NCBI RefSeq assembly: GCF_014266025.1
Contig: NZ_JACMYC010000007.1
Coordinates: forward strand, 1-64,000
From: Nocardioides deserti
Lineage (GTDB): Bacteria; Actinomycetota; Actinomycetes; Propionibacteriales; Nocardioidaceae
Direction of reading: 5' to 3'
DNA: 64,000 nucleotides
Below, in pieces: positions 1 through 8,566 of this stretch; position 1 is the stretch's first letter, and each line of letters opens with the position of its first letter. The notes beneath the pieces were generated by a model. The model searched no databases, was not told the origin of the DNA, and saw nothing but the letters and a program-made list of their open reading frames with translations. Made by a program: the position numbers and the translations under genes.

Positions 1-651
1 CGCGTTGCTGGTCGGGCCGAGGCCGGGCCGCGCCACCAGCGCGGTCGCCACCCCGCCGCGCTCCGCGCCCGCGTCGTGGGCGACGAGCGCCCGGCCGCGG
101 CGGTCGCCGCCCACCGTGCGGCCGCGGTCGTCCATGCCGCCGTTGTCCAGCGCCGGGTCGTGCACCACCCACAGCTGGTACGCCGCCCCGTCGAGCGACT
201 CCAACCGGACCCGCACCCGCAGCGCGTCGCGGCGCGGGTCGGTCACGACGTCCTTGACCAGGCGGTACCGCCCGTCCTCGTCGGTGTTGACCTGTCGGAA
301 CCGCAGGCTCAGCTCGTCGGGCCTCGACGTCGCGTGCGTCATGTCCGTGCTCTCGCGATCGGTGAAGGTCCGACCGTCGGTGACGACGAGCTCGAGGTTG
401 CGCACGCTCGGCGTCGACAGGTCCGGTGCGAACACCTCGCTCACCCGCCCGCGTTGCAAGGTGAACCAGACCCGGCTGCGACGCGTCCGAGCCGTCCCGA
501 AGCCGGCCTTGTCGGCCTCGGTCCACGTGGACTTCTCGCCGCGGGCGGGCCGGTCGGGCGGTGGTGGCGCCGCCGGTGACGCGACGGGCACGGCGAGCGC
601 GCCCAGCGCGACGGCCGCGGCGACGGGGAACGGCAGCAGGCGAGCGAGCAC
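1..651 (-). CDS. GH15 glucoamylase/glucodextranase-like secreted enzyme, N-terminal part (truncated by window edge)
   Basis: Only the first 217 residues lie in the window. The GTG start at 651 is preceded by GGAGG about six bases upstream. The product opens with a hydrophobic signal segment (LLPFPVAAAVALGALAVPVA) followed by the typical N-terminal beta-domain of bacterial GH15 glucan 1,4-alpha-glucosidases/glucodextranases: WTEADKAGFGTART, SRVWFTLQRG, then SEVFAPDLSTPSVRNLELVVTDG. In this family the domain precedes an (alpha/alpha)6 catalytic barrel that releases glucose from the non-reducing ends of alpha-glucans; the barrel would be outside this window. Export followed by work on extracellular starch or dextran-type glucan is inferred from the signal segment. 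The assignment rests on the N-domain only, so the exact substrate is open. Confidence 0.75.
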   Translation of the reverse strand, partial: MLARLLPFPVAAAVALGALAVPVASPAAPPPPDRPARGEKSTWTEADKAGFGTARTRRSRVWFTLQRGRVSEVFAPDLSTPSVRNLELVVTDGRTFTDRESTDMTHATSRPDELSLRFRQVNTDEDGRYRLVKDVVTDPRRDALRVRVRLESLDGAAYQLWVVHDPALDNGGMDDRGRTVGGDRRGRALVAHDAGAERGGVATALVARPGLGPTSNA

Positions 652-804
652 GGCGTACCTCCGAGAGGAGCGGAGCGAGGCTCGTCCCGTACCCCTGTGG
701 CCTGTGTCACATCCGACTCGTGGGCCGTCCCGTTCTCCACAGCTCGCGACCGGCGCCGCTGTAGTCCGGCTCGGTCCGGCGGGCGCTGCCCTGCGCTGGG
801 TTGC

Positions 805-2070
805 TCAGGCGGGGAGGGCGGCGGGCTCGGGGCGGGCGAGCTTGCGCAGCTGGCGACCGAGGTTGCGGCGGTTGGTCTCGGCGAGCCAGCCGTTTGGCAG
901 CGAGAGCCGGACGACCTTGTGCCAGGCGCTGGCGACCTGCTGCGGCAGCGGGCGGGCGTTGTAGGAGAGGCCGTAGCGGTCGAAGATCTCCCGCATCCGC
1001 GGCGCGATCTCGCCGTACCGCCGGCTCGGCAGGTCCGGGAAGCAGTGGTGCTCGATCTGGTGGGACAGGTTGCCGGTCATCAGGTGCATCAGCTTCGAGC
1101 CGGAGATGTTGGCCGAGCCGAGCATCTGGCGCAGGTACCACTGCGCCCGGGTCTCGCTCTCGTCGAGCTCGGCCTCCTCGAAGGTCTCGACGCCCTCCGG
1201 GAAGTGGCCGCACATGATGACCGAGTGGCTCCACACGTTGCGGGCCAGCGTCGCGACCGCGTTGGCCGTGAGCGTCGCCTTCCAGCCCCGGCCGCTGAGG
1301 ACCGGGTGGACGACGAAGTCCTTGGTGACCTGCTTGCGCACCTTGTGCAGCGCGGCCTTGACCTCCTCGCGCTTCTCCGGCGACATCTTGCGCTTCTCGC
1401 GCAGGTGCTCGCCGAAGTCGAGGTCGTACATCGCGATGCCGTACTCGAAGATGCAGGCGGTCACGAAGTTCCACGCCGGCTGGATCAGGTGCCGCGGGCG
1501 CCACTCCTGCGCCTCGTCGACGCGGAGGATGCCGTAGCCGAGGTCGTTGTCGCGGCCGAGGATGTTGGTGTAGCGGTGGTGCTCCTCGTTGTGCGCCCGC
1601 TTCCACTGCTCGGCCGGCGAGGCGTGGTCCCAGTCCCAGGTCGAGGAGTGGATCTTCGGGTCGCGCATCCAGTCCCACTGGCCGTGCAGGACGTTGTGGC
1701 CGATCTCCATGTTGTCCAGCGCCTTGGCGGTCGCCAGACCGACGGTGCCGACCAGCCAGGCCAGCTTGTTACGGCTGGCGGCGATGAGCACCACGCGGCT
1801 GCCGAGCTCGAGGGCGCGCTGGGCGCGGATGACCCGGCGGATGTACGCCGCGTCGACCTCGCCGCGGTCGTCGAGGACCTCCTGGCGGATCGCGTCTAGC
1901 TCGCGGCCGATCTCCTCGACCTGCGCCGCGGTCAACCCGCCCGGGTAGACCTTCTCGATCGCCTTGCCGCGGCTGTCTCCCGCGCTGTCTCCCGCGCTGG
2001 TGCCCGAGGGATCCGCCGAGGCCGGCGGGGCGGTCGTGAGGTCGTCCCGAGTCGCGGTCGTCATGGACAT
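805..2070 (-). CDS. membrane fatty-acid (acyl-lipid/acyl-CoA) desaturase
   Basis: A 421-residue protein that introduces a double bond into fatty acyl chains using a di-iron centre in the membrane. The three histidine boxes are visible: HNVLH (about 125-129), HNEEHH (160-165) and HQIEHH (337-342). The QIEHH form of the last box is typical of the DesA3/linoleoyl-CoA-type branch. Hydrophobic stretches lie between the boxes. The first 35 residues are low-complexity (TTAPPASADPSGTSAGDSAG) and probably disordered. ATG at 2070 is used; a second ATG lies six bases inside, and no clear Shine-Dalgarno is seen for either. The gene follows the fdh operon on the same strand but is separated from it by a strong hairpin at 2133-2172, so it is probably transcribed separately. 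Electron donors (ferredoxin, oxidoreductase) are not in the window. Confidence 0.88.
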   Translation of the reverse strand: MSMTTATRDDLTTAPPASADPSGTSAGDSAGDSRGKAIEKVYPGGLTAAQVEEIGRELDAIRQEVLDDRGEVDAAYIRRVIRAQRALELGSRVVLIAASRNKLAWLVGTVGLATAKALDNMEIGHNVLHGQWDWMRDPKIHSSTWDWDHASPAEQWKRAHNEEHHRYTNILGRDNDLGYGILRVDEAQEWRPRHLIQPAWNFVTACIFEYGIAMYDLDFGEHLREKRKMSPEKREEVKAALHKVRKQVTKDFVVHPVLSGRGWKATLTANAVATLARNVWSHSVIMCGHFPEGVETFEEAELDESETRAQWYLRQMLGSANISGSKLMHLMTGNLSHQIEHHCFPDLPSRRYGEIAPRMREIFDRYGLSYNARPLPQQVASAWHKVVRLSLPNGWLAETNRRNLGRQLRKLARPEPAALPA

Positions 2071-2132
2071 ACGGTGCCCGATCGCGGGGGTAGCCACCCT
2101 CACCGGGTCGGGATTTGACCAACCGTCGCGTC

Positions 2133-2172
2133 GTGATGCTGAGCGTGCGCCGGGGCGCACGCTCAGCATCAC
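2133..2172. terminator. 19-bp perfect inverted repeat at the end of the fdh operon
   Basis: Arms 2133-2151 and 2154-2172 are perfect complements, beginning GTGATGCTGAGC, with two bases between them, so the real loop will be slightly larger. The right arm overlaps the stop codon of the NrfD-type gene. There is no U-tract, as usual in high-GC actinobacteria. It is the likely transcription stop of the fdh operon and insulates the desaturase gene. Confidence 0.65.
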
Positions 2173-3413
2173 GAGACGGGAGGCGTGGTGCTGCCGGGGT
2201 GGCGGACCGGGCCCTCGCGCTCGAGGCGCTCGCGCTGGGGGACGACGGTGTACTTGGGGTCCATGGCCGAGGCCTGGCCGGCCTCGAACACCCCGAACCG
2301 GGTGCACGCGGAGCCCACCATCAGCGCCGCCCCGGAGAGCACCGACAGCGCCCGGCTGCGGCGCGCACCGGCGAGGAGCGTCCCGGCCGCGCCGGCGACG
2401 GTGAGCGCCTTGGACGCCCGCATGAGTCGACCGGCCTTGCCCTCGTGCAGCGGCTCGGCGGTGATCCCCATCGTCTGCTCCATGCGGTGCTCCATCACCA
2501 GCTCGAACGCCGCACCGGCGACGGCGAGCCGGCGGGCGGGCCCGGCCTCGGCGACCGGAGCGGTGACCATCGCCATCCCGGAGGAGGCGGCCGCGGCGGA
2601 GCCGACGAAGACGAACGGCAGCTCGCGGTAGGCGGAGTGCCACGACGGCGTCGCGGTGTCGGAGAGCAGCACGGCGGTGTAGGAGGCGACCGCGGGCGCG
2701 ACGACGGCGGCGAGCACGCCGGCCGGCCGGTCGGCGTACGGCAGGAGGTCCAGCGGACGATGCAGCAGGCGAGGCACCCACCGGCGCGGCACCATCCGGC
2801 CCACCTCGGCGGCGGTGGCCGCGCCGGCGAACGCGCCGTACGCGGACAGGATCCACGTGCCCATCGACATCGGCGAGGTGGGCTTGGCCACGCGCAGCAT
2901 GTTGTAGAACCGGCTCGGCGTGCCGAGGTCGTGCACCAGCGCGACCATCGAGAAGCCGAGCGCGCCCATCGACACGAACCGCCCCGAGCGGCGCATCGCC
3001 GGTCGGCCGGTCAGGTCCGCGCCGGCGGCGAGGATCGAGGAGCCGGCGGCGAGCCCGCCGGCGAAGAGGTACGCCGGGATGTCGGCCTCCCACGGGGAGG
3101 GCTTGACGATCGGCCGGCCGTAGTAGGAGGTGAACTCCGCCTCCGGCACCATCGACCGGTCCCCGCCGCGCCGTCCGCCGCCGCGACGCCGGCCACGGCC
3201 ACCCTCGCCGCTCCCCCGACGACCGCCGCGGGTGCCGACGGTCGCGGTCGTCTGGGAGCGCACGTCGATCGGACCGTCGCGGCCGACGGCGTTCGCCCCG
3301 TCGGCGCCGAGCGGGTCGCTGGCGGCGTTGACCTGGTCCTGGGTCCCGGCACCCTCGGTCCCGGCGCCCTCGATCCCAGCGCCCTCGGGGCCGGTGGAAC
3401 GTCCGGTGGTCAC
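2169..3413 (-). CDS. NrfD/PsrC-type membrane anchor subunit of formate dehydrogenase
   Basis: A 414-residue polytopic protein that anchors the formate dehydrogenase to the membrane and passes electrons to quinone. From about residue 88 (MVPEAEFTSYYGRPIVKPSPWE) the sequence has the NrfD/PsrC layout with several hydrophobic helices (YLFAGGLAAGSSILAAGADL, VLAAVVAPAVASYTAVLL). Before this is an unusual 87-residue hydrophilic extension with three EGAG repeats and an Arg/Gly-rich stretch (RGGRRGSGEGGRGRRRGG). The GTG start overlaps the stop of the beta-subunit gene by four bases (GTGA), which supports the long start and translational coupling. It is the last gene of the fdh operon. Shorter translation from the internal methionine near residue 88 cannot be excluded. 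Confidence 0.85.
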   Translation of the reverse strand: MTTGRSTGPEGAGIEGAGTEGAGTQDQVNAASDPLGADGANAVGRDGPIDVRSQTTATVGTRGGRRGSGEGGRGRRRGGGRRGGDRSMVPEAEFTSYYGRPIVKPSPWEADIPAYLFAGGLAAGSSILAAGADLTGRPAMRRSGRFVSMGALGFSMVALVHDLGTPSRFYNMLRVAKPTSPMSMGTWILSAYGAFAGAATAAEVGRMVPRRWVPRLLHRPLDLLPYADRPAGVLAAVVAPAVASYTAVLLSDTATPSWHSAYRELPFVFVGSAAAASSGMAMVTAPVAEAGPARRLAVAGAAFELVMEHRMEQTMGITAEPLHEGKAGRLMRASKALTVAGAAGTLLAGARRSRALSVLSGAALMVGSACTRFGVFEAGQASAMDPKYTVVPQRERLEREGPVRHPGSTTPPVS

Positions 3414-4381
3414 GGGCGCCTCCCGAGGAACGCGACCGCCGCGCCGGCGAGCAGCGCTCCCGCGGCGGCCACGGCGTGCTTGTACATCGCCGGGAGGTCC
3501 TTGGTCGTCACGACCGGGTCCGGCGGGAAGCCGTAGACCTCCGGCTCGTCGAGCAGCAGGAAGAACGCGCCCGTGCCGCCGACGCCGTCGTTGGGGTCGT
3601 TGCCGTAGAGCCGGGCGTCCATGATCCCGGCCTCGTGCAGCTGCTCGACCCGCTTGTTCGCGCGCTCGCGGAGCTCCTCGACGTCACCGTACTGGATCGA
3701 CTGGGTCGGGCAGGCCTGCGCGCACGCGGGCGTCTGGCCGGCGTCGAGCCGGTCGTAGCAGAGCGTGCACTTCTGCGCGATGCCGACGTTCTTGGCGCCG
3801 TCGGGTGCCTTGCGCCGCTCGATCACGCCGTAGGGGCACGCCGGCACGCAGTAGCCGCAGCCGTTGCAGATGTCGTCCTGCACGACGACGGTGCCGAACT
3901 CGGTGCGGAACAGCGAGCCGGTCGGGCACACGTCGAGGCAGGCCGCGTGCGTGCAGTGCTTGCAGACGTCGGAGGACATCAGCCAGCGGAAGTCCGGGCG
4001 GTCGTCGGCGCCGTTGGCCAGCTGCTCGGCCGCGCCGGTCGGCGGCACGGTCGGCATGCCGAGGTCGACGGTGCCGCGCAGCCCGGAGTCCTGGCCCTCG
4101 CCCTCGGTGACCAGCCGCTTGGGCTGCTCGATGAAGGCGACGTGGCGCCACTGGTTGGCGTTGAGCGAGTGGCTGTTGTCGTACGACGTCGCGGTCATGT
4201 CGAAGTGGTCCGCCGGGACGTCGTTCCACTCCTTGCACGCGACCTCGCACGCCTTGCACCCGATGCAGATGCTGGTGTCGGTGAAGAAACCCTTGCGCTT
4301 GGGGCGGTCCTCGTCGTAGCCGGCGTCGGCCGCGGGGTCCAGCGGCCCCCAGAAGGAGTTCTCGCTGATCGTCCAGCTCAC
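3410..4381 (-). CDS. fdhB: formate dehydrogenase beta subunit, four-cluster ferredoxin protein
   Basis: A 323-residue iron-sulfur subunit that carries electrons from the molybdenum or tungsten site of the alpha subunit to the membrane anchor. Cysteine groups for several [4Fe-4S] clusters are evident: CIGCKACEVACK (39-49), CKHCTHAACLDVCP, CNGCGYCVPACPYG and CTLCYDR with CAQACP. The C-terminus (YKHAVAAAGALLAGAAVAFL) is hydrophobic and could be the single membrane helix seen in FdnH/FdoH-type subunits. The GTG start overlaps the alpha-subunit stop (GTGA) and is preceded by a GGAGGAG ribosome-binding site. Its C-terminal stop overlaps the anchor gene in turn, so the three genes form one tightly coupled operon. 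Confidence 0.93.
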   Translation of the reverse strand: MSWTISENSFWGPLDPAADAGYDEDRPKRKGFFTDTSICIGCKACEVACKEWNDVPADHFDMTATSYDNSHSLNANQWRHVAFIEQPKRLVTEGEGQDSGLRGTVDLGMPTVPPTGAAEQLANGADDRPDFRWLMSSDVCKHCTHAACLDVCPTGSLFRTEFGTVVVQDDICNGCGYCVPACPYGVIERRKAPDGAKNVGIAQKCTLCYDRLDAGQTPACAQACPTQSIQYGDVEELRERANKRVEQLHEAGIMDARLYGNDPNDGVGGTGAFFLLLDEPEVYGFPPDPVVTTKDLPAMYKHAVAAAGALLAGAAVAFLGRRP

Positions 4382-7300
4382 TCGGCTCCTCCTCCCCCGC
4401 CGGTCGGGTCGCCCTCGTCGTCGCCCGCGGCGCCCGGGCCGGTGGTGACGATCGGGACGGTCCGGTCGCCGTGGACGCCCGACCGCTTCTGGTACGCCGT
4501 CACGAGGTCCAGCGCCGCACGGCCGGTCGGACGGCGACCGGGAAGGACGTCACAGGTGCCCACCTTGCTCTCCTGGATCAGGACGTTGGGGTCGAGCGAG
4601 ATGCCCAGCAGGTCGTTGGCCGAGTCGCCGGTCACCAGGCCACCCGTGCCCCAGTGGTAGGGCAGCCACACCTGGTGGACGGTGCGCCCCTCGACCCGCA
4701 GCGGGGTCATCCGCTCGGTCACGAGCACCCGCGCCTCGACCGCCGCGCGGGCGGTCACCACGTGGCACCAGCCGCCGTTCTCCAGCCCGCGCTCGGCGGC
4801 CAGCTCGGGGCTGATCTCCACGAACATCTCCGGCTGGAGCTCGGCGAGCCGGGCGACGTACCGGCTCATCCCGCCGGCCGTGTGGTGCTCGGTCAGCCGG
4901 CTGGTGGTGAAGACGTAGGGGAAGACCTCGCTGCCGTCCTCGGGCGGGCTGGGGTTCATCCGGTTGTCCTGACGCGGGTACTCCTTGCGCGTCGGGTTGG
5001 CCTGCTGGCCGTAGATCGGGTTGCGGAACGGCGACTCGACCGGCTCGTAGTGCGTCGGCAGCGGACCGTCGATGAGGCCCTGCGGCACGAACAGGCCGCC
5101 CTTCCCGTCGCCCTGCATGATGAACGGGTCGTCGCCCGCGATGCCGGCGATGCCGTCCACGCCCTCGTCGGGTCGGTACGACGGCGGCTTGGTCACCTCG
5201 AAGTCCGGCACGTCGTGGCCGGTCCAGCGCTGCTGCTCCTCGTCCCACCAGACGTAGGCCTTGCGCTCGCTCCACGGGCGGCCCTCGGGGTCGGCCGACG
5301 CGCGGTTGTAGAGCGTGCGCCGGTTGGCCGGCCAGGTCCAGCCCCACTCGGCCGCGACCCAGTCCTGCTCGTTGCCGGGCTTGCGGCGGGCGGCCTGGTT
5401 GACGCCGTCCTTCATCACGCCGGTGTAGATCCAGCAGCCGCCCGCGGTCGAGCCGTCGGCGGCCATCTCGGTGAACGTCGCCAGCGGTCGCCCGGTGGCC
5501 ACATCGAAGCCGTTGATCTCCTTGAGCACGGCCTCGGCGTCCGGGTCCTGGGTCTCCCCGAGCAGCGGGTAGTCCCAGGTGAGGTCCAGCAGCGGCCGGT
5601 CGCGCTCGTCGGTGGAGCCGGCGAGCCGCTCGCGGATCATCCGGCCGAGGTGGAAGAAGAACCACAGCTCGCTGCGGCAGTCACCGGACGGCTCGACGGC
5701 CTTCTCGCGCCACTGCAGCATCCGGTGGGTCTGGGTGAACGTGCCCTCCTTCTCCACGTGGGAGGCGGCCGGCATCAGGAAGACCTCGGTGCGGCACTCC
5801 TCGGGCACGATCTCGCCGGTCTCGACCTCCGGGGAGTCCTTCCAGAACGACGCGCTCTCGATCTCGAACAGGTCGCGCACGACCAGCCAGTCGAGGTTGG
5901 CCATGCCCAGGCGCTGCGCCTTGCCGTGCGCCGAGCCGACGGCGGGGTTCTGCCCGAGCAGGAAGTAGCCCTTCACCTTGCCGTCGATCATGTCGAGCAC
6001 GGTGCGGTAGGTGCCGTGGTCGCCGGTGATGCGCGGCAGGTAGTCGAAGCAGTAGTCGTTGTCCGCGGTCGCGTGCTCGCCCCACCAGGCCTTGAGCATG
6101 CTGACGCTGTAGGCGTCGGCCTTGGACCAGAAGCCCTTCGCGCCGGGGTTGCGGGTCGCGTCGATCCACTGCTCCAGGCTCTGGTGATCCTCGGCGTTCG
6201 GCATCGGCAGGTAGCCGGGCAGCAGGTTGAACAGCGTCGGGATGTCGGTCGAGCCCTGGATGCTGGCGTGGCCGCGCAGCGCCATGATCCCGCCGCCGGG
6301 GCGGCCCATGTTGCCCAGCAGCAGCTGGAGGATCGCGCCGGTGCGGATGTACTGCACGCCGACGCTGTGCTGGGTCCAGCCGACGCTGTAGACCAGCGCG
6401 GTGGTGCGGTCGCGGGTGGAGTTCTGCGTCCAGGCCCGGCAGACCTCGAGGAACTGCTCCTCGCTCACGCCGCACGTGCTCGCCACCACCTCGGGGGTGT
6501 AGCGGGCGAAGTGCCGCTTGAGCACCTGATAGACGCAGTTGGGGTGCTGCAGCGTCTCGTCGCGCAGCACGTCGTCGTCGACGCTCATGCCGTGCGTCTC
6601 GTGCTGCATGCCGGACGCGGTCTCCCGCTGCGTCTCGTGGTCCTGGCGGTCCCCGCCGTCGTCCTCCTGGGTGGCGTACTGCCACGACGACGGGTCGTAG
6701 GTGCGCGTCTCGGGGTCGAACCCGGAGAACAACCCGTCGAGGTCGTCGGTGTCGGCGTAGTCGTCGCTGACGATCGTGGCGGCGTTGGTGTAAGCCACGA
6801 CGTACTCGCGGAAGTCGAGCTCGTTGGTCAGGACGTAGTTGATGATCCCGCCGAGGAACGCGATGTCCGTCCCGACGCGCAGTGGCACGAACGTGTCCGC
6901 GAGCGCGCTGGTCCGCGTGAACCGCGGGTCGACGTGGATGACCTTCGCCCCGCGGGCCTTCGCCTCCATGACCCATTGGAAGCCCACCGGGTGGGCCTCG
7001 GCCATGTTGGAGCCCTGGATGACGATGCAGTCAGCGTTGGACAGGTCCTGCAGGAAGCCTGTGGCGCCGCCGCGCCCGAACGAGGTCCCCAGACCGGGGA
7101 CCGTGGCGGAGTGTCATATTCGCGCCTGGTTCTCGATCTGGATGGCGCCCATGGCGGTGAAGAGCTTCTTGATGAGGTAGTTCTCCTCGTTGTCGAGGGT
7201 CGCCCCTCCGAGGCTCGCGATGCCCATCGTCCGCCGGACCTTCCGGTCCTGGTCGTCGAGGTCCTGCCAGGTGTCGTTGCGCGCCTTGACGACCCGGTCG

Positions 7301-7677
7301 GCGATCATCTCCATCGCGACGTCGAGGTCGAGGTCCTCCCACTCGGTGCCGTAGGGGCGGCGGTAGCGGACCTTGGTCTGGCGCAGCTCGCTGGTCACGA
7401 GGTTCTTGCTGGCCGCGCCCTTGGGGCACAGGCGGCCGCGGTTGACCGGGCTGTCGGGGTCGCCCTCGATCTGGATGACCTGCTCGTCCTTGACGAAGAT
7501 CTTCTGCGCGCAGCCGACCGCGCAGTAAGGGCAGACGCTCTTGGCGACCCGGTCCGCGGTCTCGGTGCGGGCGGTGGTCGCGTCGGTCTGCTTCGACCGG
7601 GCGGCGACGCCGCGGCCGAGCACGTCGGACCCGAGGAGCTGCCGGAGCACCGGCCATCCCAGGTTCGTCTTCGCCAC
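4378..7677 (-). CDS. fdhA: formate dehydrogenase alpha subunit, selenoprotein with in-frame UGA (Sec188)
   Basis: Oxidises formate to CO2 at a bis-molybdopterin-guanine-dinucleotide centre. The reading frame is interrupted once, by TGA at 7114-7116. Protein similarity continues in the same frame on both sides: NQARI before it, then HSATVPGLGTSFGRG and later NMAEAHPVGFQWVMEAKARGAKV. This matches the NQARV-U-HGPTV site of E. coli FdnG/FdoG, so I read it as selenocysteine 188 of a 1099-residue protein. The N-terminus binds [4Fe-4S] (C49, C52, C56, C84 in CPYCAVGC and LCPKGA). GTG at 7677 is chosen for its GGGAGG site. No twin-arginine signal is visible, unlike FdnG, suggesting an active site facing the cytoplasm. 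It is the first gene of fdhA-fdhB-anchor, divergent from the gene at 7794. Confidence 0.93.
7084..7116 (-). promoter_or_regulatory. SECIS-like hairpin directly after the UGA codon of fdhA
   Basis: On the minus strand, 11 bases after the UGA, GGTCCCC and GGGGACC form a perfect seven-base-pair stem closing a GGTCT loop (stem arms 7096-7102 and 7084-7090, loop 7091-7095). Spacing and the GGUCU apical loop match the bacterial SECIS of E. coli fdhF, which SelB recognises to recruit Sec-tRNA. A selB gene is present at 14348. Refolding with RNA software would test it. Confidence 0.85.
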
Positions 7678-7767
7678 GTCCACCTCCCTCGGTGCCGCGA
7701 CAGTACCCCCGCCCACCGACAACCAATCACCCCTTCGCCCCGGCATGTCGGAAACACTTGCCAACCC

Positions 7768-7801
7768 GGAAAGTGATCGGTTAACTTTCCAACATGGAAA
7801 G
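7768..7801 (+). promoter_or_regulatory. triple GGAAAG operator-like element overlapping the start of the membrane-protein gene
   Basis: GGAAAGT (7768-7774) faces ACTTTCC (7784-7790), which in turn faces GGAAAG (7796-7801) across five bases. This gives two overlapping inverted repeats. The last half-site includes the G of the ATG start at 7794. There is no ribosome-binding site before that ATG. I infer an operator for the winged-helix regulator encoded by the second gene of the same unit, perhaps also acting on divergent fdhA. Confidence 0.5.
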
Positions 7802-8255
7802 CAACCAGGATGCCGAGCTCCTCCGCGAGCTGGAGCGCGCCGAGGCCGCGCCGTACGTCGACTACCCGCCCACCCCGTGGTGGTACTACCCCGCCGCCGG
7901 CGCCTGGTTCGCCGGCATGACCGGCCTGCAGGGCCTGACCGACGTCAACCTCGCCGTCGCGATCGCCCTGCTCGTCGTGCTGCTGGTGGCGCTCGGCGCG
8001 TTCTCCGGCTGGTACGCCCGCTACCGCGGCGCCATGCCGTCGGTGCTGCGACGTGCCCCGCGCGGGATGGGCCGGATGTTCGCGATCTACTTCGTCGGCG
8101 TCGCGCTCGTCTTCGGCGCCGTCTGGTGGACCGGCACGGAGGCCGGCTGGGGCTGGGCCTCGGCGCTGATGTTCGTGCTGGCGACAACAGGGCTGTGGTT
8201 GCACGAGCAGTCGTACGCCGCGGCCGCGGCGCGCGTGCGGGAACGGCTCTCGTGA
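7794..8255 (+). CDS. small membrane protein paired with a winged-helix regulator
   Basis: A 153-residue protein of unknown function with about four hydrophobic helices: around WYYPAAGAWFAGMTGLQGL, VNLAVAIALLVVLLVALGAFSGWYA, MFAIYFVGVALVFGAVWW and ASALMFVLATTGLWLHEQSYA. The N-terminus is acidic and cytoplasmic-looking (DAELLRELERAEAAPYVDYPP). Its stop codon overlaps the GTG of the downstream regulator gene, so the two are co-translated. Such membrane-protein plus winged-helix pairs are common in actinobacteria, where the regulator usually controls its own unit. No enzymatic motif is seen. The start lies inside an operator-like repeat and lacks a Shine-Dalgarno, so leaderless translation is likely. 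Confidence 0.75.
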   Translation: MESNQDAELLRELERAEAAPYVDYPPTPWWYYPAAGAWFAGMTGLQGLTDVNLAVAIALLVVLLVALGAFSGWYARYRGAMPSVLRRAPRGMGRMFAIYFVGVALVFGAVWWTGTEAGWGWASALMFVLATTGLWLHEQSYAAAAARVRERLS

Positions 8256-8545
8256 CCAGCGGGCTCGAGGAGCTCGACCCGGTCATCCACGCGCCCAAGC
8301 GGCTCGCGGCGATGGCGGTGCTGTCCACGGCGACGTCGGTGACGTTCCCGTTCCTGCGCGAGCACCTGCAGGTCAGCGACTCCGACCTGTCCAAGCAGAT
8401 GTCGGCGCTGGAGAAGGCCGGCTACGTCTCGGTCAGCAAGGACGGTCGCGGCCGTGGGGGCACGACGTCGTACCGCATCACTCGCGCGGGCCGCGCGGCG
8501 TACACCAAGCACCGCAAGGCGCTGACCGCGATCCTCGGCGGCTGA
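8252..8545 (+). CDS. winged-helix transcriptional regulator (MarR/ArsR-like, HTH_34 type)
   Basis: A 97-residue DNA-binding protein with almost no additional domain. Residues around 15-75 show a winged helix: LAAMAVLSTATSVTFPFLREHLQVSDSDLSKQ is the helix-turn-helix, followed by LEKAGYVSVSKDGRGRGGTTSYRITRAGRAAY, the wing and last helix. Proteins of this size and layout usually act as dimeric repressors of neighbouring transporters or membrane proteins. The GTG start at 8252 overlaps the previous stop (TGA at 8253-8255). The likely target is the GGAAAG repeat element at 7768-7801. The ligand, if any, is unknown. Confidence 0.82.
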   Translation: MTSGLEELDPVIHAPKRLAAMAVLSTATSVTFPFLREHLQVSDSDLSKQMSALEKAGYVSVSKDGRGRGGTTSYRITRAGRAAYTKHRKALTAILGG

Positions 8546-8566
8546 CCCCCGTGGCCGATCCAGCGG

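Noticed and set aside
7114..7116. Apparent premature stop making fdhA a pseudogene
   Set aside because: The frame resumes at once with strong FdnG-like similarity, the position is the known Sec site, a SECIS-like stem follows, and selA, selB, selC and selD are all present.
4471..7776. Very long plus-strand open frame (about 1100 codons) opposite fdhA
   Set aside because: It is the shadow of a high-GC gene: no start context, composition of Arg/Val/Leu/His repeats, no family resemblance, and the opposite frame encodes a clear formate dehydrogenase.
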